In this document: piece by piece, positions 36,092-47,205 of the stretch | Layout of the letters: each line of letters begins with the position of its first letter | Numbering within the stretch: position 1 is the first letter of the stretch | Position numbers and translations under genes: made by a program | The notes under the pieces: model-generated | What the model saw: the letters and a program-made list of their open reading frames with translations, nothing else | Database searches by the model: none | Told to the model about the DNA's origin: nothing | DNA from: Cunninghamia lanceolata | Lineage: Eukaryota > Streptophyta > Pinopsida > Cupressales > Cupressaceae | Direction of reading: 5' to 3' | Assembly (NCBI GenBank): GCA_027924645.1 | Contig: BSBN01000242.1 | Span: 2,232,001-2,296,000 of the forward strand | DNA: 64,000 nucleotides

Positions 36092-39000
36092 GTAATTATT
36101 TTTATCTTTAAACAAATTACTCCCTTTTTTGGTCCTTTTCTTCTTCTTTTTAAAAATTTTTTGTTGTTGTTGGAAAAAATGAGCTTTTTTGTCATCTGAG
36201 GGGTTTCTCTTCTGTCAAATTCACCCTGCATTGCAATAGTTTATGTCTCTGTAATACACCCTTGTGTTAGTTTTGGTACATACGGATATCGTTTCGCTTG
36301 AATTTACCTGAGACTTGATCCTGGCCTTTTCTGCTGGATTAACCTCATCACAGTTTTCTCAACAGCTGTTGCAGTATAATTTTGGAGATTTGTGTAGTCA
36401 CATCGTACAGTGGAAAACGAAATCTTCTATTCTACTATGGTTTTGTTTTGTAGGACTTTAAATATGAAATTTAGCTTCAAAATTATAATCAAAAGCAGAC
36501 CACATATAGATTAACATTTGACATAAACATTTCTTCAAATTTCTAGTTGGCTGCTGCAAATTTATTGACCCCCATTGCCAGTAGATGGAATTCTCTTTCA
36601 TAAACTTCAGCTTTTCAAAATTTTAGTAGAATATTTTGTGCGATCACCTGCATGGTGATATGTATGCGACCTCAAGTTAAGCCGCACCTCGCAAGTTGGA
36701 TGTGGTGTTTTTAGTTTTGTTTAATTTTGTTAGGGGTACTTGAGAAGGGGCGCTGCCTTGAGGAGTCAGGCCCTGACTTGAACCTGTGCCAACTACGGTT
36801 CCAAAAGTTAAGTAAAAATGGGCGAGGCATTTTATTTAACTTAAACACTTCATCATGTTTTCTGGTATTTGAATCATACTGTGATGCTTTTACCACTCGA
36901 TCTCAGAGTTTTTAGACATTTATTTTTCTATTTTTCTATGCAGCTTTACTGTTTAAAAAGATTCATTCATGCCTGTATCCTAAATTGGTTAGCAGGTCTT
37001 GTCGGTTGGGCTACATCACACCTAGCAAGTTATATGTTACTTTTTTAATTTTCCCAGTTGCAACGCTTTATCACGACTTCTCTGGCATTTTAACAACGGA
37101 TTCTGTTATGATACCTTCAAACTAGAAACAGCTGCACCCTAAACTTGTCAGTTGTCACTGCATCCTAAACTTGACCTTGCAGTAGGTAATTTTTTGATTT
37201 GATTATTTTCTTTTGCTTAGCTACCATGACTAAGTGGTTTCTCTTATGTCAAATTCACTGGGATGTGCATCCAACCTCATCTGTTGGGGTATGAGGCACT
37301 CATGAAGTTGGATGGGGTATTTTATCAAATTTTTATTTAAACACTTTGTCCCATCTGTTGGGCTTTGAACAAGGTGTTCTATTTTAAAATCCTCAATCCT
37401 TTTATTGGTTGAGCTCATCCCAATTAACCTTTTTTTCTTTACAGTTTGCAGGCTTGATTTCACAAAGGAATTCAACTATTTAATGAAAAATGAAATTCAG
37501 CAGTGATGATATTTGGTTAAAATGGGTTCATTTCAAACCATAAAGAGCCAAATCTTATGTTTATCTTGTGGTAAGTATTTGCTAACTTTTGATTTGGTAA
37601 GTTTCCCTTACAGGGTAACATTCAGTTTAGATGCCAAATATCTCTTAGGTTAAAATCATTTGGATGCATGCCACACTGTGCAAATTGGATGTGGTAGTTT
37701 ATACTTTATCCAGTTTCAACATTTTATCATGTCTCCTGGATTTGAACCAGGGGCTCTATGCCAAAAGCCTTGACACTTTTACAATTGAGCTCATCCGACT
37801 CGACAAGCTTGCAGGGATACATCACAAAAAACTTTTGCCATGTCCATTATTTAATAAGTTTTCATTGCAAATCATAAATAGCTGCTTCAAATTTGTCTTG
37901 CAGTGAATATTTTTTTCTGATTTGAAAAAAATTGTTATTGTGGTATTACCACAATTGGCAAAATGAATGTCGTATTTTAGTCATTTTGAACACTCTATTG
38001 TGTCTCCTGGGGATTTGAACCTGGAGCTTGATTCTGGAAGCTCAGATACTTTTACCACTTGAGCTCATTCCAGTGGGCAGTCATATGGTAGTTAGTTATT
38101 TTAAATTTAAAGGTTTTTTCCAGCAATTCTTGATAAGTTTGAAAATTCAGTGACACCATATTTAAAAATGAAATATCAGGCAAGCTTGATTTGTTTTAAA
38201 GATGTTTCCATCGAACTATAACAACTGACGTCCTTAATTTGTCTCATGAGAAATGAAATTGCAGTATTTCAAGGTTTTTGAAGGAAATTGCAGTATTTTT
38301 TGTTTACACGCAAAGGTTTTGTTCTTCTCTGGTGATATTTAGAAAGGAAAAATTCTGACATGTTGACTTTTTTTTTCAAATTACAAATAGTGGGATCCTG
38401 AATTTGTCTACAATAAATGATAGATTTCAATGTCTTTTGAAGGGAATTGCACAATTTTTTAATAAGATGCAATTCTTTTTGCCATGTTTATTGATGTGAA
38501 TGTCTGAAAAGGAAAATTCAGAAATGTTATTTTTTATCAAACCATAAACACTGGGGTAATGAATTTTTGTAATGAATTTTTGTCCATAGTAAATGATTAA
38601 TTTCAAGGTAGTATGAAGGGGATTTCAGTGAATTTTGATAAGATGCAAAAATTTTAGCCGCTTGCAGGTAATGTCTAAAATTGGCTAAAAATTGAAATTC
38701 AGACATGTTTTTTAATCAACTACAAATATCAGCATCCTAAAATTGACCTGTGGTAAGTGATAATTTTTAAGACCTTTTGATGGGGAATTAAGTGATTTTT
38801 TATACGATGGAAAACATTTGCCCACCTCAGTAGGTGTTTAAAGGACAAATTTGAGACATTCTTGGTTTTTAGTTTGAATGTTTATCTTATACTATACTAT
38901 AAATACTGACTTCCTAAATATGTGTGACTTAAATGATAAATTGAAGGTTTTTGAAGGGAAATGCGGTATTCAATTTATAAGATGGAAAATTTTTAACTAT

Positions 39001-42000
39001 CTTATGCCATAAAGACTCTTCCTAAATCTGTGTGACCGTGAATGATAAATTGAGGTTTTTTGAAGGGAGATGCAGGTAATTTTTTGATATTATGCAAAAA
39101 TATAAGGCATGCCCGTGGTTCTAAAATGAGAATTCAGAGATGTAACTCATTTTGTAAAATGATCATCTCAGGCTATATACAATGGGTTTCCAGATTTCTT
39201 GCAGGTTAAAGATATATCTGAAGGTTTTTCAAGGGATTAACTGTAAGTTTTTGATAATGTGCAAAAGATTCAGCCACCTTCATGAGTTCTTTACAAAATA
39301 AAATTAGGTGTTGACCTTCTCTTAAAATGGTCACCTTGGACTACGAACACCAACTCTTTAAAATTGTCTTAAGATAAATAATAAATTTTGAGGGAGCTGC
39401 AATATATCTTAAAAGATACAATCTTTTTTGCAATGGCCATTGTTGATTTAAATTTACAGAGAAAATTCAAACATGTTGGTCTTTTATTAAAGTGTCATGC
39501 TTGGACTGTAAACATGGCTTTTTAGATTTATCTCATGGCAAATGACAAAATTTCAAGGTTTTCCCAGGAAGTTGTGTCGTTATTTTGAAAAGATTAAAAA
39601 ATCTCAATGTCAAATCAGACATTGATCTTTTGTAGAGTGTTCATCTTGAACTCTAAATGCTGGCCTTGTAGATTGTCTCATTTTAAATGAGAATGTTTCA
39701 GGTATTTTTAAAGGCAATTGCTCTAATTATGTGACAATATATGAAAATTTCAGCCACCTTCGTTGATGTATAAAAGAGAAATTCAGTTGTCTAATTTTTA
39801 TTTAAATATTGATATCGGACTGTTAATACTGGCTATCTATATTTGTCTCATGGTAGATAATAAATTTTCAATTTTTAAAAGGGACTTGCAGTAATTTAAG
39901 ATGAGCTGCTTTGCTATTAATCCTGTAAGTGTTTGAGAAACAAGTGAAGTTGGTGGGGTAAGTTGCCTGTCCTCTAGGGAGCATTGCCAAGGGGTTAATT
40001 GATGGAGTCTGTTGAAACCAATTGCAGCACATGATCTAATTTTATTGGGGAATAGGTGTAACCTGTAGATAAATAAATTTATCCTTGGTATATCTGTGCT
40101 TGTGTGAAATAGTAGGTTTGTTAGCATATTATGGAGAGATCAGGGACATTTTCTATTGCAGGTCACATGATTTTACTAGTCAAAGCATGGAAGGGAAAAG
40201 AGATTTAAAAAAACAAGAATATGCCTACTGTGCAAAATGGAAGGACAAAATTTGAAGAGATCCGATACTTTAAGGACCCACTGGAGAAGGTTTTATATAT
40301 CTCTTGCAAATACCCAACAAAGTTGGGTCATGAGAGGATTTAGTGAAAGTCTGTACCCAATGGAAAAAAATCTTAGTAAGGATTTATCATTTTCCTATTG
40401 AGCCAATTAAATTGAGAATCATGCAGTATTTATAGGATGACAAGCTTGGGAGTACATGAATGGAAAAAGGAATTATTTCTTTTTGAAAGTGAAAAAGATT
40501 TTTCAATTCTTTTTCTTGCTTATGTTTGAGATTGGGTAAGGGATAATGGAAATGGAAAAGAAGCCCATTTGAGGTCAATATTTCATAACATGGCTATAGA
40601 AGATCTTCAAAGCCTTTGATAATATGGGAAAATAAAGTATAAGATAAATTTGAAAAAGAACACAAGATCTAAGTGAGACCTATGAAGGGAAGGATAACCA
40701 CATCCTTTTCTTAATGTATCTGTGGATAAAGAGTTGCCCTATTTCTAGATGGAAATTAGGAACTGCTTGAATCTGCATTGTAACTTATTCCATGTGTGTT
40801 TGAGGAAAAAATAGTCTTAAAGATATATAAGTAATGTAAAAGGTGAAAATGATGGAACAGAAGTGTTCATTAATATTTTTAGCTTGTTAAGATGCAGTGA
40901 AGCTACAAAAAGAGTGAAAGAGAGAAGTAAACTGTATCTCCCTTTCTGTAATCTCTGTTTTCACTTTAAACAGAATACATGCAACATCTAAATGAAAGGA
41001 GCGAGTATAAGTCGTTCTAGCATTGGATCAAAACCCCTGTTAAGGTTTAAGATGGGCATTTCTGAGATTGAATCACTTATCTAGTTGTTGTCTGAATTCT
41101 CAGCAAATTCAACGTCTTGTCTTAAACATTAATGAGAGCTCTAATAACATGCTAGAGCAACTTATAGCTAATCTTTAGACATTATATTTGCATGTATTCT
41201 GTTTATTAAATTATTTGCTCCTGTTAAGGTTTAAGATGAGCATTTCTGAGACTGAATCACTTATCTAGTTGTCGTCTGAATTCTCAGCAAATTCAACATG
41301 TTGTCTTAAACATTAACAAGAGCTCTAATACCATGCTAGAGCAACTTATAGCTAATCTTTAGACATTATATTTGCATGTATTCTGTTTATTAAATTATTT
41401 GAATTCTGCTTTTCTCTAGCTAATATCCATTTCATTTCTGGGACAGCTGTGCAGGTATTTGCCAGTACATGAAAATGGGAGGGTGTGCTATACGACTTTC
41501 AGAGCCTTTATTAAAGTTTCGTTCAACCGCTGATTTGAAAAACACCTTACTGCATGAAATGATTCATGCATACTTGTGGCTCACTGATAGGAATAAGGAC
41601 CACAAGTATGTGTTCTCAATATTTTCCTAGAAGTTTTCATTTTTTGTCATAATATTACAGTAGCCTCCTTCTGAGCTATCCTCATCCTCTTGATTTTACA
41701 TATTCCTTTGTGATCTTTAAAAAAGTGATCATGGCCCTTGCTTTCAAAAGGTGATGATGGAAATAAATTCTAGCACACTACCCGATCACCAGGTGAGGGT
41801 CTAAATTCTTTATGCAGTCTTTGGTTATTTGTTACACATATATATCAGATTGTCTCATGCTAAGTTTTCATATTTGTTACAGAGGCCTGCAGGTGGTTAT
41901 GCCTTAAGTGTTTATCACAACTTCACTAATGAAGTTGACAATTATAGAACTCACCATTGGAAGGTATGCTTATTTATATATCATAATATCTTGTTTATAG

Positions 42001-42593
42001 ATATGCTGTAGATGTAAAAGATATTGCAAAATACTTCATGAAATATTCAATATTCCATCTAAGTTTATTTTGGATTTGGCCTGGAGCCAAGCTTTATGTT
42101 TATGTGATTTGACATTTTTATTTGATAGTATAAGTATTCACTCTTACTTTGATTCACAGAGTATAGCCTAAATTGTTTTAGTTAGGTAGATGGAATCATG
42201 ACCGAGTTGAAGCTTTTGCTAGAGTAACAACTGAGCAAATGAAATTTTCTTCTCATATTGCAGTGTCAAATTTGTGGAGACCTAATAAAGAGGGCAATGA
42301 ACAGACGACCTTCAGCTTCTGACTGTATGACAAGGGTTGTTCCTAATGAACTCTGTAATGATACTCGTTGCCATTGGCACCAGTAAGAACAGTTGCTTTC
42401 ATTCGAGAGTCTTCTTTAGCTGCATTCTTGTGGGTGATTGATGAATCCTCTCATTAATATTTTATCTTGATGTGAATGAGAAGAGTTATGTATGTATTAT
42501 CTTGCAGACATCAAAAGAATTGCTGTGGGGAATACATAAAGGTAGCTGAGCCTGCAGAGTATCAGGAGAAGAGAAGACGTACGAAAATTTCTG
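35892..42593 (+). CDS. SPRTN: SPRTN/Spartan DNA-dependent metalloprotease, exons 1-6
   Basis: Exons: 35892-36091, 41447-41605, 41726-41792, 41883-41963, 42264-42382, 42508-42593; all introns are GT-AG and phases agree. They give 237 residues. SPRTN is a nuclear zinc protease that cleaves proteins crosslinked to DNA, mainly at replication forks. Visible: poly-Glu N-terminus, SprT core about 30-170 with HEMIH at 103-107 and DHGP at 121-124 (His122 the likely third zinc ligand), and a zinc ribbon with Cys170, Cys173, a His in HWHQHQ at 208-210, and Cys214. GGEYIKV-type wording (CCGEYIKVAEP) matches the family. Family members normally continue into an unstructured tail with a ubiquitin-binding UBZ finger, SHP and PIP motifs. 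I cannot find that here, so the end is either beyond intron 6 or shortened. Confidence 0.9.
36680..38080 (-). repeat. Cluster of four tRNA-derived SINE copies
   Basis: Read on the minus strand, four places show a tRNA-like A box (GAGCTCAAGTGGTAAAAG type) followed 30-45 bp later by a B box (GGTTCAAATCC type). Heads lie at about 36865-36912, 37350-37420, 37730-37805 and 38000-38075. Each head is followed by a body with YACCACATCCAACTTG or a decayed form. An extra B-box-like word lies near 36775. All have the same orientation. B boxes at 37740-37755 and 38010-38025 are the best preserved. They fold poorly as tRNAs, so these are SINEs, not tRNA genes. Confidence 0.65.
38240..39910 (+). repeat. 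About eleven diverged tandem repeats, mean unit near 160 bp
   Basis: The phrase GTAAATGATAAATTTCAAGG and variants recurs at about 38246, 38412, 38591, 38752, 38930, 39043, 39215, 39380, 39538, 39688 and 39855. Spacings are 150-179 bp, with one short unit of 113 bp. Each is followed by TTTTTGAAGGGAATTGCAG, later by a GATAAGATGCAAAA word, then GAAATTCAGACATGTT. Copies are much diverged, so the array is old. Confidence 0.75.
41036..41403 (+). repeat. 184-bp tandem duplication before exon 2
   Basis: CCTGTTAAGGTTTAAGATG at 41036 and 41220 begins two copies that differ at only a few sites, showing a recent event. The second copy runs to about 41403, 44 bp from the exon 2 acceptor. Confidence 0.92.
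41447..41605 (+). CDS. SPRTN: SPRTN exon 2, catalytic HEMIH (residues 67-119)
   Basis: Encodes CAGICQYM, GGCAIRLSEPLLKFR and NTLLHEMIHAYLWLTD. HExxH holds two zinc-binding His and the catalytic Glu104. RLSEPLLK and LLHEMIHAYL are near-invariant in SPRTN. All active-site residues are intact. Confidence 0.95.
41726..41792 (+). CDS. SPRTN: SPRTN exon 3, third zinc ligand (residues 120-142)
   Basis: Encodes NDHGPCFQKVMMEINSST then LPDHQ. HGPxF is the conserved position of the third zinc-binding His. The exon is bounded by AAAAAG| and |GTGAGG. Confidence 0.88.
41883..41963 (+). CDS. SPRTN: SPRTN exon 4 (residues 143-169)
   Basis: Encodes GGYALSVYHNFTNEVDNYRT then HHWK, matching the family pattern YHxFxxEVxxYRxHxW. 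A phase-0 exon; the donor is AAG|GTATGC. Confidence 0.92.
42264..42382 (+). CDS. SPRTN: SPRTN exon 5, first half of zinc ribbon (residues 170-208)
   Basis: Starts CQICGDLIKRAMNR with the first Cys pair and ends in CHWHQ. This is the single-stranded-DNA-binding zinc ribbon that directs the protease to DNA. Confidence 0.9.
42508..42593 (+). CDS. SPRTN: SPRTN exon 6, second half of zinc ribbon (residues 209-237)
   Basis: Encodes HQKNCCGEYIKVAEPAEYQE and a basic run RRRTKIS. Ends in phase 1 at TCTG|GTAGGT. The donor region is duplicated 43 bp downstream (42594-42660). Confidence 0.88.
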
Positions 42594-42660
42594 GTAGGTT
42601 AACAATAAATTTTGACAAGATGTATAAAGATTTCTGGTAGGTTAACAATAAATTTTCATC
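42580..42660 (+). repeat. 43-bp tandem duplication containing the exon 6 splice donor
   Basis: GATTTCTGGTAGGTTAACAA (first copy with AAAATTTC) occurs twice, giving GT donors at 42594 and 42637. Use of the second would add 43 nt and change the downstream frame. Confidence 0.9.
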
Positions 42661-42746
42661 AAGAAGATACTTTAATGTCTTTTCAGAAGAATGCGAAGTT
42701 TCTTTTTCCTTTAGACCTTCTACATTGAGAACTTGTGCATTTCCAG

Positions 42747-42823
42747 ATGATACATTGCATCAATGCTGCAATGGGATGAAATTATGTTCCTTAACTTTTA
42801 AGCTAGTCAAAATTTTATGGTAA
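42747..42823 (+). CDS. SPRTN: Possible terminal SPRTN exon 7
   Basis: An acceptor GTGCATTTCCAG precedes a frame that fits the phase of exon 6 and gives 25 codons (starting with the split Asp: DDTLHQCCNGMKLCSLTFKL) before TAA at 42821. If used, the protein would be about 262 residues with no UBZ, SHP or PIP motif. The residues do not resemble known SPRTN tails, so this is only one option; the real 3' exons may lie farther away. Confidence 0.25.
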
Positions 42824-43299
42824 CCCAAGCTAATATTCAATTTGATCGTTAATTGCTTATTGAATGCGATCAAAAAATCTATAACCGGTTTTCAAACTTT
42901 AGTTGCATGAAACAAATGGTTGTGGTGCATGATAGCAGTGTAAACTGCTAGTTCATTAGGTGAAAGGGGTTGATATAAAATTGTCATGGCATTTGAGGAA
43001 TATATAGAGTCGGACATCAATCAATTTAAATGGCTTAATACTATATAATAATGTAAATATCATAGTTCAAAAACTCGGACTTGACAAAAACTTGGCAGAC
43101 CCAAAATTTAACTTGAAATTAGGACTCGACAAATTTCTTGAACATTAAAAAACATGTAAAGTTGCAAAATAATATTCAAAAACATGCATAAAATTGATTT
43201 TTGAGAACTCAGAAGTAGTTTTCCTTCATCTATAGATTAGAAAACAAGTTCAATACACATCATAGTGTCATATATCATATAATAAAAATTACAAATCCT

Positions 43300-43870
43300 C
43301 ATTTACAGCTGCTTCTGCTATCCATTCTGCTGCTGAGTTATTGTTAGCTCCCTATTGGGATAATGAGGAATCCTTTGTAAGGGTTGCTCTATTGGCACTA
43401 GTTGGTTGTGCTGCACTGGTGGTTTGGCCAATTGATAAGCAGGTTTTTGTGGGTATAGATGATTGCTTTGGAATGACCTATATCCTTGATTAGGCTGCTG
43501 GTTGTGTGTTTGACTTGCAAGATGTTGTCCATTAACATAAGGGGCCTTTGTACATGATGTTGATTTCTTCTCAGGGTAGTGACCTCATTGGACATGGTTC
43601 AAAGTACATTCCTCATCTCATCCAGCTTAGAGGGAGCTAATGGCTTAGCAAAGTGATGCTTCGGTTGTGGCCTTGATAGTATTGGGTTCAGGAGTGATTG
43701 AGGAACAAATCGCTCATTTGCATTTGTTGGTATGGTGGCTGGATGCCTGGGAATAGAGGCATTAGAAGACAGGGAGCCAATCTACCAATTTGGATTAGGT
43801 CATTCTTTGTTGCCAGAGCAATATCATATATCACTGGGAGGCTATTTCCTCTTCTATGTTTCATGACCAT
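43300..43870 (-). pseudogene. Decayed retrotransposon gag-like trace
   Basis: Minus-strand frames 43870-43688 and 43595-43398 carry phrases such as DLIQIGRLAP, IQPPYQQMQ and MSNEVTTLR, then a Gln/Pro/Asn-rich tail. This is the style of plant Gypsy Gag proteins around the linker before the zinc knuckle. There is no intact domain, and the assignment is tentative. Confidence 0.3.
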
Positions 43871-46800
43871 AGCTACTTTAGAATCAATACCAAAATTGAT
43901 AGTTGAGAGTTCATCAAGGATTCAACTATAGGACTGTAAAACTAATTTTGTGGGGATTCAAGTCCCATCGTGGTCACAAGAAACTATTGGAGCGACTTTT
44001 TTGCACCAACCTAGTTCCAGGGGTTGATGTGCCACATGTGAATAGTCCAACAATGGAAAGACTTATTGGCATCAATGCCTATGGCAATGAGGGTGATTCC
44101 AACAAAGCAATCTTTGGGGTTAGAGGGCTGGTTCTCTTCCTATCAAATGGAGTAAACCTAAAGCTATCCACGTTGTGTATGCCGGCAGGGGGGATGAAAA
44201 GAGTTAGAGATTGCAGAAAGCAAATAATTAAAACAAAAGGCTCACATCAGATAGATTAACTTTCTTCACAATCAGAGGAAAGCTAAGTAGCTCACGATGC
44301 AATAATCAACAGGAAATATACATGTATAACAACTACATGGTGAGCAAAGACTAGACTGGTGATACTTTGATGGCTTGCTTATTATTAACTTCTTTGATCA
44401 TGTACAGTTACAGAGACAATATTTTTGGAAACATACATAGAGGCTCCCCTGTTAGAAATGAAGAGAGACAAGATTCAACTACCATATCAGGTTTTTCAAC
44501 TCAGTTATGACCAATATCCTCCTTGGAGAAACAATCAACACATCAGGCTCTTCAACTTAGTTCAAAATTCCTCTCATTGTAAAGGCACATAGGCTAGTAT
44601 ATATAGTTCTATTCTACCCTGCCCACAAAAGTTTCCCCCCAAATTACATTTGAATTTCAAATCTGTAGAAGAAGACAATTTTGGATAATCCAATGTCTTA
44701 ATTTTTTTCTTGGTGGTTGGGCACAACGATGCAACCCTTTGTACCTATTCTATGGAGTTTGTTGTCTAGCTTCTATGTTTCTCGAGACTCTGGTAGGTGA
44801 AACTTTCTATCTAGGTATTGTTCGAGTGATAGCCATGAATTTTGGCCCATACTGTTCCAAGAATTTGAAATTTAGATGTGTTGAATCCCGCTTGTGCTAG
44901 CCTAGTGTTGTAGACTCACTTAGGATGACATGGGGAGGCTACAAGTACCAAAATTGTAGAGCTGAGATGTAAGAAGTTGCTTTGTGTTGCCATGGTATCA
45001 TGTTGTGTGGGCTGTCAAATGAGGTTGCTGGTGGTAGATTAGACAGTACATGCTATTTTTTGAGATACTTCGCTCCCTGCCTTTTCGTAAAACCTTGTGA
45101 GCACACCACGCATCTCGAACAAGGCAATGACTTTGCGTTATACTTAAAGATAGAGGTGGGGCTTGCAAATACTTTATAAGGCCCACCTTCCTTTCGTTTG
45201 CTTCTTTGTCTTGCCCATGTGTCGTTATGCTGAGGCTTCCTGGGAAAACTGGTGCTAGCAACCTATGAAAAGTCCTACAAACCTTTAGATCAAAATTGTT
45301 TTGGACATCTGGACGACTTGCATTCAACAAGACTATGAACTTCTTCAAACGTTAACAAGGGACCAAAACTGCAAATTTGAATTGGAGCAGGGAGGCCCAC
45401 GGATGCCACGTGATATTCTTATTGATCAGAGAATGAGGTGGGATAGATCCACTGCTTGTAGTTAAGAATTCACTACAAGACCCATAGGTATGTGGGATAG
45501 GCAAGCTTTGCAAAGTAGTTCCATAGTTGCATAAAAATATATAGAGTATTCAACCTACATAGGTCAGTGTGCTACTTGGGGTTTTATAAAGAAGCCACAA
45601 AACAAATGAGAAGAGGTAATGAGACTATGGTTGGACACCTAAGGATTTATTTTGTCGACCTCGTTGGTGTCTGTTGGTTCCCAAAATAACTACAACCCGA
45701 AACCATGAAACATTTCACAATCACCTAGGCTAGGGGTGTTATCAAGGTGATTGGAAAGAGGTTTGTCAACAAGTTGGGGTGATTTTGGCCAACATTATAG
45801 AAGTGGGTAGGCTCCTCTACACTTTGAGCTCAACTAGGCTTTGGAGGGATATTCCAAGGGGTATACCTTAACAGGTATTGAGTTCAAACAAGATGAACAA
45901 CTAAAAACCAATGAACAACCAAACCCATCCCGTTATCTTGATCCCAAAATTGTCACTGAACCAAGAACAATTGGCTGTGACAAAACCCCTAGCTGATGTA
46001 ACTGTGCATGCATGACCCACATGAAATAGATTCATTTGTATTCACTTGAAATAATTCTCTGTTTATATTGACAGTCAAGGATGCATAGAATTAATGGTTC
46101 TTCCTCTAAACCATTGGTTAATGTTCTTGTTTGTTTAAAATGATGTGAGGCTGATAGGAATGGCTCCAGACCGGTGCCTACTCTATGCGCAATAGAGTCA
46201 TAGTTCATTAAGAAAACAACAAACTGAAACCAAAAGAACAATGAGCTATGTGTTTGCATACACCATAGAATATGAAATCTTGAAACATAACATACTTAGT
46301 AATCCAGCAAATAACTGCATATGCCCATATATAACATGAGAGACTATTACAAAGCTTGCAATATTTTAAGAATGTTGTCACATTCATCTGACCTAATATT
46401 ACATTCATGCCATCAAACATGGCACAGGAAAACACCCAACTGCGACTGAGAAATCTTCCTGGACACATACCTAATGACCTGGAGACATTCTGCAACAAAA
46501 ACCATATGTAATATCAACTCTTTTGACTTCACGGGTCTGCACTCCTTAATGAGCTGAATTGGCGTTTCAATGGCTGCCCTGCAACTTTCTGCACCTGTAG
46601 CTGTCTTTTGGAGACCACACACTAAAAACCCACCTCTCTTTCAAATGAGTTTCAATCTTGCCTTTATATCCTTAGCATCTTGGATTTGATGTTGGAATGG
46701 GAGGGAAAGCCCCAACAACTCCACCAACTACAATAAAAACATAAATTTCAACTACCCATTTCGCATTGATGGCAATCTTGGAAGTTGTTGGCGCTTTTTT

Positions 46801-47135
46801 GTGTGTTTCTGGGTTTTTTTGGACCTTCGACGGGTGTCGGGTCGGCTGGAGAACTTGGGTCATGGACTAAAGTCCAAAAGTCTTGGTGGGTGCAGAAATC
46901 CTGTCGGAACCAAAAGTGGCGAAAGTCAAAATTGAAAGTTTGACTCGAAATTGCATAACATACCTAGCCCTTTCCTGAAAAAATTATTTGGAAATTCTTT
47001 TTTTTTCACCTCTAAGTTCGTCTTGAAAAATGAGGGGGTCTAGAAAGATTTTGAACTTTTTAGCAAGATGTGGGGTCACGGGGTCGTAGCAAGAACCAAG
47101 TCCAAAAGTCCCTGCGGGTTCCAAAATCCCGACAG

Positions 47136-47205
47136 GACAATATATTTTAGAATAACATTTAAGTAGTGATTTACATTACTTTAAGTTATTTTAAAATATA
47201 TTGTC
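47136..47205. repeat. 70-bp hairpin, arms about 32 bp
   Basis: GACAATATATTTTAGAATAA on the left pairs with TTATTTTAAAATATATTGTC on the right with one mismatch; the inner part (CATTTAAGTAGTG against CATTACTTTAAG) pairs with gaps. This could be the core of a small foldback element. Confidence 0.75.

Larger units (their letters stand above)
30344..36545 (+). repeat. Tandem duplication unit B (LINE + SPRTN promoter + exon 1)
   Basis: Direct duplicate of unit A. It lacks the 11-kb block and has an extra 346-bp internal duplication (34731-35415). Its right end runs unbroken into the rest of intron 1 and exons 2-6, so this copy adjoins the body of the gene. Confidence 0.9.
36092..41446 (+). other. 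SPRTN: SPRTN intron 1 (5.35 kb)
   Basis: Donor GTAATT, acceptor GGGACAG. It is made of, in order, the tail of duplication unit B, a cluster of tRNA-derived SINE copies (36680-38080), a run of diverged 160-bp tandem repeats (38240-39910), about 1.1 kb of unremarkable sequence, and a 184-bp tandem duplication ending 44 bp before exon 2. Confidence 0.8.

Noticed and set aside
36865..38075. tRNA genes on the minus strand
   Set aside because: A and B boxes are present, but the acceptor and anticodon stems do not form and body sequence follows. They are SINE heads.
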